Shown here one piece after another: positions 32,683 through 40,414 of a DNA stretch of 40,414 nucleotides (the stretch's first letter is position 1; each line of letters starts with the position of its first letter). The stretch lies in assembly GCA_014728125.1 (NCBI GenBank), contig WJMD01000018.1, forward strand, positions 1-40,414. Reading direction: 5' to 3'. This DNA is from Candidatus Effluviviaceae Genus V sp. Its GTDB lineage: Bacteria > Joyebacterota > Joyebacteria > Joyebacterales > Joyebacteraceae. The notes below the pieces were generated by a model. It made no database searches and was not told where the DNA came from. It was given only the letters and a program-made list of their open reading frames with translations. A program made the translations under genes and the position numbers.

Positions 32683-35337
32683 CTAAGGCGCCTCGCTCTC
32701 TGCCTCCCCAAGCATGGAGCGCATGCGTCTCCGAAGGCCGGACGTGATCCTGTCCCTGGCAGCGTCGCCCTCCCCCTCGCTCTCGAGTTCCTCGGGACGC
32801 ACGATCTTGCCGAAGGTGACCCGCACGGGGTGCGCGCCGGGAAGCGTCTGACCGGGTGGCCAGGCCTCGTACGTCCCCCGGATGATGACCGGCACCACCG
32901 GGACCGGGTGTGTATCGAGGAGCATGCCGATGCCCCGTTTGAACTCCTTGAGGCGGCCGGCCCGCGAGCGGCCTCCCTCGGGGAACCAGACCAGGGCGTG
33001 TCCCCTGCCGAGGACCGCAGCCCCGAGCGCAAGGCTGGAGACGGCGGCCCTGTAGGGGTCTATCGGCACGGTCTTGGCGAGACGGCTTACGTATCGCTTG
33101 ACCGGGTTGCTGAACCCCGCCTGAACCCAGGCGCTCCAGTAGACGTCCCTGAGTCGGTCGGCGCCCATCGCCGCTCCCAGCACGAACGGGTCGAGGAAAC
33201 TCACGTGGTTCGGCGTGATGAGGTACGGCGGCTCGTCGGGCAGGTTCTCGAGTCCCTCGACCTCCAGGCGGTAGACCAGACGACTGACGCCCCGGACGAA
33301 GCCGACGAGCCCGCGGGCCATCGCCGCCTCGAACCGGTCGTGGCGCTCGAGCGAGGCAAGCTGGGCTTCGTTCAGGAGCTCTTCCGGCTCCTCGAATGGG
33401 TCTCTGCCCTCCTCGCCGATCTCGCCCTCCGCCCGTTCTTGGACGGTCTCCAGGAGGTCCCTGATCGTCTCGACCCGGGAGATCGTGTCCTCCCCGATCA
33501 CGACGCCCGCTCGCTGTGAGAGCTCCATCGTCAGACTGAGCCATTCCAGCGAGTCGATGCCCAGGTCGTGCCGGGGACTGGTATCGGGCGTGATCGGGAC
33601 GTCACGGTAGGACTCCGCGAACCAGTCCCACACCTCGCGCGCGGCCTCGTTCTCGAGAAGCCGCCGGTCGTCGTCGCCCATCTCCTCGAGCGGAAGCGGC
33701 CCCGCTGCCGTCTCCTCCCCGGACGCCGCCTCGTCGTAGCGGCCCGGCAGGAGATGCCTGCGGAGCTTCCCCAGCCGCGTGCGCTCGAGCGAGCGCCGGG
33801 TAACGGCGTACTCGTTGATGCGCTTGTAGGAGGGAAGCTCCCGCGAGACCCGGTCGACCGCGCGTCGGACGGCCTCCTCCGGGGTCTCGTCCTCTGCGAT
33901 ACCGGCCAGCGCGGGCACGACGACGCCGAAGAGCCGTCCATCGCGCTCGAAGACGCCCAGTTCACTGACTGCGTCGCTCGCAGCGTACGCGTCCTCGACC
34001 TCCTCGGGCCAGACGTTCTCCCCTCCCTCGGTCACGATGAGGTTTGAGACACGCCCCGAGAGGAAGAGGTACCCTTCGCCGTCGAACCGCCCGAGATCTC
34101 CCGTGCGAAACCAGCCGTCCGAGGTGAACGACGAGTCCGTCTCCTCCTCGTCGTCGAGATATCCGGCGAAGACGTTCGGCCCTCTGGCCAGTACCTCCCC
34201 GAGTCCGTTCCCGGCTCCCTCGGCCTCCTCGTCGAGCTCGAGCTCGACGCGGTCGATGGCGCGGCCGACGCTGCCGATCCGGGCCCGGCCCGGCGGGTTG
34301 AGCGTCAGGATCGGCGAGGTCTCGGTCAGCCCGTACCCGATGGCGACCCGCCACCCCATCGCCTCGAGCCTCCACGCGATCTCCGGCCGGAGCGGCGCCC
34401 CGCCGGACGCCACGACGTCGAGCCCGCGTCCGAACTCCGCGTGGATCGGACCGAGAAGCGTCTTCCCCATTCGAAGCCCGAGCGCACGCCGTGTAGCGTA
34501 CGAGAGCCCGAAGGCGCCTCGGAACCAAGCCGTCGCGAGCATCCCGCGCGACGACACCCGCGCTTCGATGCCGTCGAGAAGCGCTTCGTAGAGCCGCGGC
34601 ACGCCGATGACGACGGTGACCTCGCCGTCACGGAGCGCGCGGACAAGGTCGGGACCCGTCAGGGAGTTCGGCAGCAGTATCGGCATGCCCAACGCCAGAG
34701 GAAGCAGCACCGAGACAACGAAGGGGTAGACGTGGTGGAGCGGAAGCGGCAGGAGCATTCTGTCGTCCGGACCGACGAGCTCGGACGCGACGAGCGTGTC
34801 GATCTGATGCGTGATGTTCGCGTGCGTCAGTGGAACGCCCTTGACCGTACCGGTCGTCCCCGACGTGAAGAAAAGGGCCGCCTCGTCCGACGGCTCGGCC
34901 TTGACGGGTTCGGCGTCCGCCCCGACGATGCCGTCGAGGCCTGGGTCTTCGTCCAGAACCACGAGCTCGAGGCTCGAAACGGCCTCCCTGAGCGTCGAGG
35001 CGCGCTCCGCCGTCGTGAACACGAGTCCGACCCCAGCCGCCTCCAGACCGCGCACGAGAGGTGAACCAGTCAGCTGGACGTCGACCGGGACGATCGAGGC
35101 ACCGCTCCCGATCACGCCGAGTACCGAGACGATGGCCTCGAAGGAGGGCTCCGAGGAGACCGCCACGCGGTCGCCGCGACCCAGTCCTCGTGTTGCGAGG
35201 CCCGCGGCCACCCGTGCGGCAGCTCTGCCGAGCTCCGCGTACGTGAAGGTACGGACCTCGTCGCCACCGAACGCCACGACGGCCTGCGCGTCTCCGCGCC
35301 GCTCCAGGCCGGCGACGAGTTCACGGAGCGTCTCCAT
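32683..35337 (-). CDS. Acyl-activating enzyme - acyl carrier protein - PlsC acyltransferase fusion
   Basis: The 884-residue protein has three parts. An AMP-binding (acyl-CoA/acyl-ACP synthetase) domain (about 1-545) has FFTSGTTGTVKG (156-167), GYGLTETSP and GWFRTGDLG. A carrier domain (about 555-630) has the phosphopantetheine serine near 595 in LGIDSLEW. A PlsC acyltransferase domain (about 660-870) has NHVSFLDP (near 709) and FPEGGRSR. It would activate a fatty acid, hold it on its own carrier and transfer it to a lysophospholipid or glycerol-phosphate acceptor. E. coli Aas has the acyltransferase first and no internal carrier, so the order is different. AAGGAGG ends 6 nt before ATG 35337; an in-frame extension to 35838 would overlap treZ and is rejected. 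It follows treZ by 17 nt, so the three genes are probably one operon. Cytoplasmic or inner-membrane-associated. Confidence 0.9.
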   Translation of the reverse strand: METLRELVAGLERRGDAQAVVAFGGDEVRTFTYAELGRAAARVAAGLATRGLGRGDRVAVSSEPSFEAIVSVLGVIGSGASIVPVDVQLTGSPLVRGLEAAGVGLVFTTAERASTLREAVSSLELVVLDEDPGLDGIVGADAEPVKAEPSDEAALFFTSGTTGTVKGVPLTHANITHQIDTLVASELVGPDDRMLLPLPLHHVYPFVVSVLLPLALGMPILLPNSLTGPDLVRALRDGEVTVVIGVPRLYEALLDGIEARVSSRGMLATAWFRGAFGLSYATRRALGLRMGKTLLGPIHAEFGRGLDVVASGGAPLRPEIAWRLEAMGWRVAIGYGLTETSPILTLNPPGRARIGSVGRAIDRVELELDEEAEGAGNGLGEVLARGPNVFAGYLDDEEETDSSFTSDGWFRTGDLGRFDGEGYLFLSGRVSNLIVTEGGENVWPEEVEDAYAASDAVSELGVFERDGRLFGVVVPALAGIAEDETPEEAVRRAVDRVSRELPSYKRINEYAVTRRSLERTRLGKLRRHLLPGRYDEAASGEETAAGPLPLEEMGDDDRRLLENEAAREVWDWFAESYRDVPITPDTSPRHDLGIDSLEWLSLTMELSQRAGVVIGEDTISRVETIRDLLETVQERAEGEIGEEGRDPFEEPEELLNEAQLASLERHDRFEAAMARGLVGFVRGVSRLVYRLEVEGLENLPDEPPYLITPNHVSFLDPFVLGAAMGADRLRDVYWSAWVQAGFSNPVKRYVSRLAKTVPIDPYRAAVSSLALGAAVLGRGHALVWFPEGGRSRAGRLKEFKRGIGMLLDTHPVPVVPVIIRGTYEAWPPGQTLPGAHPVRVTFGKIVRPEELESEGEGDAARDRITSGLRRRMRSMLGEAESEAP

Positions 35338-35354
35338 CGCAAACCTCCTTCGGA

Positions 35355-37085
35355 CTACGGACCCAGGAACGCGATCGCGACGGGCGGCACCTCGACCCGT
35401 TCGTCGTGGATCTCCACGTCCGGATCGGACGTCAGGAGCAGGCGCCGGGGACGGTCCGCCGCGAGAGGGACCGTCTGCGGTGTCTCTCCGAAGTTCACGA
35501 TGACCGACACCGTCCCCCGCTCCACGACGAACCACTGCTTCGTGTCCACGAAACGCGTCGCGACGTCGCCCATTCTGCCGTCGGACAGGTCGTCGCTGCT
35601 CTTTCTCAACCGGATAAGCTCGCGGTACCACTCGAGCATGGAGCGGTGGGGCTCCTTGTCCACCTCGTCCCACGCGAGCCTCGAGCGGCGGAAGGTCTCC
35701 TCGTCCTGCGGATCGGGCACGTCGTCGGGGTCCCATCCGAACGACGCGAACTCCTCCCGCCGTCCCTTTCTGACGCGCTCTGCCGTCCTCTCGTCCCGGT
35801 AGCTCGTGAAGTACTGGAACGGAGAGCTCGCGGACCACTCCTCCCCCTGGAAGACGAGCGGCACGAACGGAGAGGCGAACAGAAGCCCGGCCCCGACCTT
35901 CTGGCGACGCTCCCCGGCAATGTGCGCTATGCGCTCTCCACGCGCGCGGTTGCCGATCTGGTCGTGGTTCTGAAGGAACGCGACGAACCGGTGTCCGCTG
36001 ATGCCGGCCGGCCTGCGGCCGAAGCTCCGCCTTCTGTACCGGGAGAAGCGGTTGTCGTAGATGAACGACTGACGGAAGGACCTGGCGAGGTCGTCGAGTC
36101 CCTCGTAGTCCACGTAGTAGCCGTCACGCTCTCCTGTCAGGAGGACGTGCAGGATGTGATGGAAATCGCCGCTCCACTGAGCGTCGACTCCGTATCCGCC
36201 GGTCTCTCTCGGCTGAACGAGCCGCGGGTCATTGAGGTCGCTCTCGCCGATGACGAAGTGGTGGCGTCCCTCCCGGGCCGAGAGCGTCTCGACCTCGCTC
36301 GCAAGCTGCTCCATGATGTGCACGGCGGAGGTGTCGACCAGCGCATGCACCCCGTCGACGCGGAGCCCGTCGATGTGATAGTCCCGGAGCCACGCGAGCG
36401 CGCTGTCCACGATGAAACGCCTGACCTCGTCGCTCCACGGCTCGACCAGGTTCACGGCCGGGCCCCACGGTGTGGAGTAATCCCTCGAGAAGTACGGCCC
36501 GAACTCGCCCAGGTAGTTCCCTTCCGGGCCGAAGTGGTTGTAGACGACGTCGAGAATGACGCCGAGACCGCGCTCGTGGCAGGCGTCGACGAGCCGTTTG
36601 AGCGCCTCCGGGCCGCCGTACGCATGGTGCGGCGCGTAGACGTCGACCCCGTCGTAGCCCCACCCTCTCGGTCCGGCGAACTCGTTCACCGGCATTATGT
36701 CGATGTGCGTGACCCCGAGGTCGACGAGGTGGTCGAGCCGGCCGATGGTCGAATCGAAGGTCCCCTCTTCCGTGAACGTCCCGACATGGAGCTCGTAGAT
36801 GATCGCCGACGCGAGAGGCCTCGACTGCCAGTCTCTGTCGGTCCACGGGAAGCCGTCGTGATCGACCACTCTGGACGGACCGTGCACACCATCAGGCTGC
36901 CACGGGGATCGCGGGTCCGGGCGCGGCTCGCCGCCGTCGACCCGGAAGACGTAGTCGGTGCCCGGAGCGGCGTCCGCAGTGGCTCGCCACCACCCGCGTC
37001 CCGACGGCGACATCGGAACCCACCGACCTCCGATCCCGAGCTCCACCTTCCCCGCGAACGGCACCCACACAGTGAACGTCCTCAC
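35355..37085 (-). CDS. treZ: Malto-oligosyltrehalose trehalohydrolase
   Basis: The 576-residue GH13 enzyme releases trehalose from maltooligosyltrehalose. It has an N-terminal early-set/CBM48-like domain (about 1-90) and the barrel motifs DVVYNHFGPEG (179-189), GLRVDGVHAL with nucleophile Asp244, VIGESDLND with acid Glu281, and FLQNHDQIGN with His374-Asp375. The start GTG 37085 overlaps the treY stop (GTGA) and has GGAGG upstream, so the pair is co-translated. Together they turn maltooligosaccharides or glycogen ends into trehalose. The debranching enzyme treX/glgX is not in the window. Confidence 0.95.
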   Translation of the reverse strand: MRTFTVWVPFAGKVELGIGGRWVPMSPSGRGWWRATADAAPGTDYVFRVDGGEPRPDPRSPWQPDGVHGPSRVVDHDGFPWTDRDWQSRPLASAIIYELHVGTFTEEGTFDSTIGRLDHLVDLGVTHIDIMPVNEFAGPRGWGYDGVDVYAPHHAYGGPEALKRLVDACHERGLGVILDVVYNHFGPEGNYLGEFGPYFSRDYSTPWGPAVNLVEPWSDEVRRFIVDSALAWLRDYHIDGLRVDGVHALVDTSAVHIMEQLASEVETLSAREGRHHFVIGESDLNDPRLVQPRETGGYGVDAQWSGDFHHILHVLLTGERDGYYVDYEGLDDLARSFRQSFIYDNRFSRYRRRSFGRRPAGISGHRFVAFLQNHDQIGNRARGERIAHIAGERRQKVGAGLLFASPFVPLVFQGEEWSASSPFQYFTSYRDERTAERVRKGRREEFASFGWDPDDVPDPQDEETFRRSRLAWDEVDKEPHRSMLEWYRELIRLRKSSDDLSDGRMGDVATRFVDTKQWFVVERGTVSVIVNFGETPQTVPLAADRPRRLLLTSDPDVEIHDERVEVPPVAIAFLGP

Positions 37086-39604
37086 TGGTCACACCTCCGT
37101 AACGTGAGCAGAGCGACGGGGAAGTCAGCCAGCAGGTCCTCGACACGAACCGTCCCTTCGAAAGCGGCGCCGGTGAAGACGTCCTCGTAGCGGCCGGGGG
37201 GCAGCGCGACCGTCGTCCCCCGCCAGTCGCCCGAGAACCCCGCGAGATGCCTGGGGACGACCGTCACGACCGAAGCTGCCGGCGCGGCGCCGTCCCCCAT
37301 CCGCGACCGCCTCTCGAAGGCGACAACGTGCCTCGCCTTCGGACCGCCGACCGCGAGGGCGATGTGCTCCGAGCCCGGCCCGAACGCGGACGGACAATCG
37401 CGCCGCGCCGTGAGCGCCGCCCTGACGGCCCGCGCCTTCGAGACGCCGGGGGCGTCGCGGGCGAGAGCGCGCAACCACTCCGATGTACCTCTCTCCGCTC
37501 CCGCGTCGTTCGGCTCTGGATAGCCGGCCCGTTCGACAGCGCGGCGGACGGGGACGAAGTCGACCGGTCGCCGGTTGTCCGGGTCGACCAGCGCCCGGTA
37601 CCAGACCTCGTCGCCGCGGTAGATCTGAGGGGGCCCCGCCGCCGTCATCTGAACAAGCGTCCGCGAGACCGACGCAGCCTTCGAGACGGCGTCGAGCGGG
37701 AGAAGGAAACGCTCCAGCTCCTCGATGAACGCGCCGTCGCCGAGGATGCCCTCGACGAAGCGGTCGAGCGCGCGGTCGTAATCATCGTCCCGCCTCGTCC
37801 AGGCGGTCTTCCGCTTGGCCTCGTGCGCGGCCTTCTGCGCGAACGCCCTGAGCCTCTCGACATCGACGGGCCACGCGCCGACGAGCGTCTGGTAGATGAG
37901 ATACTCGTCGTTCCGGTCCGGCATCCCGTCGGTCCTGTGAGGCTCGTTGCGACGCGACCATCGCCGGACCGACTCGCCCCACGCTGTCGGGACCCCCGCG
38001 AGGAGCGCGATCCTCGCCCTGACGTCGGCGCTCCGCTTCGTATCGTGCGTGGTCACGACGGAGAGGGTGTGCGGCCGCGCTGCTACCAGGTCGCTACACC
38101 ACGCGTGAAATGCATCCGTCGACTCCGAGAAGCGGCCCGGGTCGCCTCCCACCTCGTTGAGACAGGTCAGACGGTTGTAGCAGTAGAAGGCGGTGTCCTC
38201 GACGCCCTTGGCCATCACCGGTCCGGTGAGCTGCTGGAAGCGGGCCACGGCGTCCCGGTCGTTCGGGTCCCGGTAGCGCAGCAGAAAGAGGTCGCGGAGA
38301 AAGACCCAGACGTCTCGAGGCAATCCCGGACGAAGCTGTGCGGCGCGTCCGAGGGCATCATCGAGGACGGCGGCATCCTCTCGCGTGGCCGTGCCCTCGT
38401 CCGGACGGACGTACGCCCGGTAGACGGGAAACGACGCGACGAGCGCCCGAAGCGCCTCCGAGAGGAACGACGCGTTCGCCGGACCGCCGTGAGCATCGGC
38501 CGCCGTGACGACCATGTCCGTCAGCCTGCCGAGCTCCGACGCGAAGAGCCTGTCGAGCACGAGGAGCTTCTTCTCGAGCTCGAGCTCAGGATACGCGCCC
38601 GCTGAGCCCGTGAACTCCTCGTAGAGCCGCGAGAGGTCCGCCTCTCCCTCCTCATCGACGAAGAGGCGCTCGATATGCGTCAGGACGTCGTAGCCGGTGG
38701 TTCCCTCCACCGGCCAGTCGGCGCGGAGTCGTTCGTCTCCGGTGAGCACCTTCTCCACGACGATCCACGCATCCGGAGCGCGTGCCCGAAGGCGCTCGAA
38801 GTACCCGACCGGATCCCTGAGTCCGTCGACGTGGTCGATGCGCAGTCCGTCGATGAGTCCCTCGTCAAGGAGTTCGAACACGAGGCCGTGGAGGGCCTCG
38901 AAGACGTCCGCCTCCTCGACGCGCATGCCGACGAGGCCGGACACGTTCGCGAAGCGGCGGTAGTTGAGGTCGACCACGCCCCTCCGCCAGTCGGCCAGGA
39001 CGTAGTGCTGCCGTGACAGGAGCTCCATCATCGCGCTCCGCTCCCGCGCCCCGGCCCCGGGTTCGATCCCGCCGGGAGCGGTCCCCTCGGCTACCGGAAA
39101 CCGGAACGAGCCCGAGACGACGACGGGGCCGTCACCCGCGTCCTCGAGCAGCACCTCGCCACGCTCGAGGGCTCGGTCGAGGGGCCGCCCGAGGAACGGC
39201 AGAAGCACCTTCCCGTCGAGGTCGGTCTGCGGAGGATGCCAGTCGATGTCGAAGTAGTGCGCGTACGGGCTCTCCTCACCACGTTCGAGGACGCTCCACC
39301 ACCACGGGTTCTCGTGCCATGCCGCCATATGGTTCGGGACGATGTCGAGAAGCACGCGGAGTCCGCTTCCCCGAAGCTCTCTGCAGAGCGCCTCGAAGCC
39401 GCTCCGGCCCCCGAGCTCAGCTCGCACGCGGGTCGGGTCGACGACGTCGTAGCCGTGCGGGCTCCCGCTCCGCGCCTCGAAGATGGGCGAGCAATGGACG
39501 TGGCTCACGCCGAGCCGTGAGATGTGGTCGGCGAGCCCGGCGGCGTCCGAGAAGGTGAAGGACGGCGTGAGCTGAAGACGGTACGTGGCGCGTCGTTCGG
39601 ACAT
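37082..39604 (-). CDS. treY: Malto-oligosyltrehalose synthase
   Basis: The 840-residue GH13 enzyme rearranges the reducing-end alpha-1,4 bond of maltooligosaccharides to the alpha,alpha-1,1 bond of maltooligosyltrehalose. Motifs: the N-terminal ATYRLQLTPSFTF, LLDIVPNHMA (85-94), GLRIDHVDGL with nucleophile Asp257, IVVEKVL with acid Glu284, and SVVTTHDTKRSADVRAR. The C-terminal region (VALPPGRYEDVFTG) is the usual small beta domain. AGGAG lies just before ATG 39604. It is first in the treY-treZ-acyl fusion operon. No clear promoter was identified upstream. Confidence 0.95.
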   Translation of the reverse strand: MSERRATYRLQLTPSFTFSDAAGLADHISRLGVSHVHCSPIFEARSGSPHGYDVVDPTRVRAELGGRSGFEALCRELRGSGLRVLLDIVPNHMAAWHENPWWWSVLERGEESPYAHYFDIDWHPPQTDLDGKVLLPFLGRPLDRALERGEVLLEDAGDGPVVVSGSFRFPVAEGTAPGGIEPGAGARERSAMMELLSRQHYVLADWRRGVVDLNYRRFANVSGLVGMRVEEADVFEALHGLVFELLDEGLIDGLRIDHVDGLRDPVGYFERLRARAPDAWIVVEKVLTGDERLRADWPVEGTTGYDVLTHIERLFVDEEGEADLSRLYEEFTGSAGAYPELELEKKLLVLDRLFASELGRLTDMVVTAADAHGGPANASFLSEALRALVASFPVYRAYVRPDEGTATREDAAVLDDALGRAAQLRPGLPRDVWVFLRDLFLLRYRDPNDRDAVARFQQLTGPVMAKGVEDTAFYCYNRLTCLNEVGGDPGRFSESTDAFHAWCSDLVAARPHTLSVVTTHDTKRSADVRARIALLAGVPTAWGESVRRWSRRNEPHRTDGMPDRNDEYLIYQTLVGAWPVDVERLRAFAQKAAHEAKRKTAWTRRDDDYDRALDRFVEGILGDGAFIEELERFLLPLDAVSKAASVSRTLVQMTAAGPPQIYRGDEVWYRALVDPDNRRPVDFVPVRRAVERAGYPEPNDAGAERGTSEWLRALARDAPGVSKARAVRAALTARRDCPSAFGPGSEHIALAVGGPKARHVVAFERRSRMGDGAAPAASVVTVVPRHLAGFSGDWRGTTVALPPGRYEDVFTGAAFEGTVRVEDLLADFPVALLTLRRCDQ

Positions 39605-39782
39605 GAAGCTCTCCTGCTCGATGCTCTCCGAAGCCCCCGCCCGACCGGAGGAAGCCGCGGCGACGTGAGGAACAGCGTATGGTCGCTGTCAGGGACGGCC
39701 GGCGACTCCTAGATCATCGTCTCAGTAAAGCAGAGCGTCATTCAACTGTCCAGCCGGGGAAGGCGGCGACGCGCGGCTCCCC

Positions 39783-39811
39783 TTCGCCCGACGGCCGCAG
39801 GGTGGTATGCT
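39783..39811 (+). promoter_or_regulatory. Possible promoter of the serpin gene
   Basis: TTCGCC (weak -35, 39783-39788), 17-nt spacer, TATGCT (39806-39811), about 83 nt before ATG 39894. Confidence 0.4.
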
Positions 39812-39893
39812 CTGTCGTAGACCGCGGGGGGCTTCCGGCACCGGTGTTCACCAGCACGAGGGAAGACAAAGGAGCGCACAGGGAGGAACGGCC

Positions 39894-40414
39894 ATGTCAG
39901 TCAAAGGAACGTCCGAACCGACGATGCGAAGAAGGGGTTCAGCGGGCAGAGCCGTCGCCGTGCTCGCGGTCGCGGCTCTGCTCACCGGGTGCGGGGCGAC
40001 CGACGCCGGGGAGCCCGACGTCGACACGGCGGGGCTGGTCGAGGCCAACACCTCGTTCGCGCTCTCGCTCTACGGGCGCGTTGCGGAACAGTCAGACGCG
40101 GCGGCGAACGTGTTCATGTCCCCGCTCAGCGTCTCGACCGCGCTCGCCATGACCTACGCCGGGGCGCGCGGCACGACGGCTGAGGAGATGGCCGGGGTCC
40201 TCGGCTTCCCTGAGGGCAGCCCGCCGGTGATCCTCGCCGGCCTTGGGGAACTCGACCGGCGTCTGAGCGCACAGGCCGAGACGTCGGGGTATCTGCTGAG
40301 CCAGGCCAACAGCCTCTGGGGCCAGGAGGACTACACGTTTCTCCCCGAGTTCCTGTCGCTCGTCTCCGAAGACTTCGGCGCCGGCTTCAACACCGTCGAC
40401 TTCGTGCGCGACAC
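39894..40414 (+). CDS. Lipoprotein serpin (serine protease inhibitor), cut by the right window edge
   Basis: The frame is open from ATG 39894 to the window end (173 codons). GGGAGG lies about 8 nt upstream; an in-frame ATG at 39924 would also keep the leader. A lipoprotein signal (VAVLAVAALLTGC) is followed by a serpin N-terminal fold: ANTSFALSLYGRV, then NVFMSPLSVSTALAMTYAGARGTTAEEM, then SQANSLWGQEDYTFLPEFL. These are the helix A-B and strand regions common to serpins, which trap serine or cysteine proteases by a cleaved reactive loop. That loop lies outside the window, so target specificity and inhibitory status cannot be read. As a lipoprotein it would sit on a membrane surface, perhaps protecting against its own or foreign proteases. 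Confidence 0.9.
   Translation, partial: MSVKGTSEPTMRRRGSAGRAVAVLAVAALLTGCGATDAGEPDVDTAGLVEANTSFALSLYGRVAEQSDAAANVFMSPLSVSTALAMTYAGARGTTAEEMAGVLGFPEGSPPVILAGLGELDRRLSAQAETSGYLLSQANSLWGQEDYTFLPEFLSLVSEDFGAGFNTVDFVRD

Noticed and set aside
35338-35838. N-terminal extension of the acyl-activating fusion
   Set aside because: It overlaps the end of treZ, and a strong ribosome-binding site precedes ATG 35337.
35406-37190. Plus-strand frame (594 codons) opposite treZ
   Set aside because: It is a shadow of a clear GH13 enzyme, with no motif of its own.
1-40414. CRISPR array, tRNA, rRNA, insertion sequence, prophage
   Set aside because: No regularly spaced repeats, cloverleaf-like sequences, ribosomal segments, transposases or terminal inverted repeats were seen on reading both strands.

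Overview
The window is about 40 kb of high-GC bacterial DNA. It was read directly; no database search was possible. The best guess at origin is an uncultured Gram-negative lineage near the FCB superphylum (Eisenbacteria/Krumholzibacteriota-like). Reasons: secreted proteins ending in a FlgD/Por-type tail with the YPNPFNP signature (29952-31664 and the left-edge protease), dockerin-type EF-hand repeats, TonB-dependent transport, and an outer-membrane barrel protein. This placement is inference. No tRNA, rRNA, CRISPR array, insertion sequence or phage gene was seen.

Layout. 1-6198 (minus) is a giant secreted subtilisin-like protease that runs off the left edge. 6447-9211 (plus) holds an exported superoxide reductase and a stand-alone EF-G. 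9250-10236 is a lipoprotein gene with an in-frame amber codon inside its PKD domain. 10433-16703 (plus) holds glutamate dehydrogenase and two overlapping genes for PPDK_N-type ATP-grasp proteins; the second carries an N-terminal GAF-like domain and a C-terminal nucleotidyltransferase domain. 16786-20328 (minus) holds queF, a queuosine-precursor transporter, a MATE exporter and a metallophosphoesterase. 20490-25814 (minus) is a tightly coupled six-gene DUF3450-TtpC/ExbB-ExbB-ExbD-TonB-TPR energy-transduction operon, in the order known for Vibrio TonB2. It is divergent from a TonB-dependent receptor (26352-29174), which is followed by a dockerin-type protein, a beta-helix-like surface protein and an outer-membrane barrel. 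32683-39604 (minus) holds treY, treZ and an acyl-activating enzyme-ACP-PlsC fusion. 39894 to the right edge begins a lipoprotein serpin.

How the genes fit together. The left and right ends are secreted protein turnover (protease, protease inhibitor). The centre is a complete TonB motor with its candidate receptor across one divergent promoter region. queF plus its transporter form a preQ0 salvage pair. treYZ makes trehalose from maltooligosaccharides. The most unusual block is 11783-16703: two ATP-grasp paralogues that lack the phosphohistidine and PEP/pyruvate barrel domains of true dikinases, share an unassigned C-terminal module, and in one case end in a DNA-polymerase-beta-type nucleotidyltransferase. 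Most recognisable promoters share a TTGAC-like -35, a 17-18 nt spacer and a -10 of the form TAnnCT.
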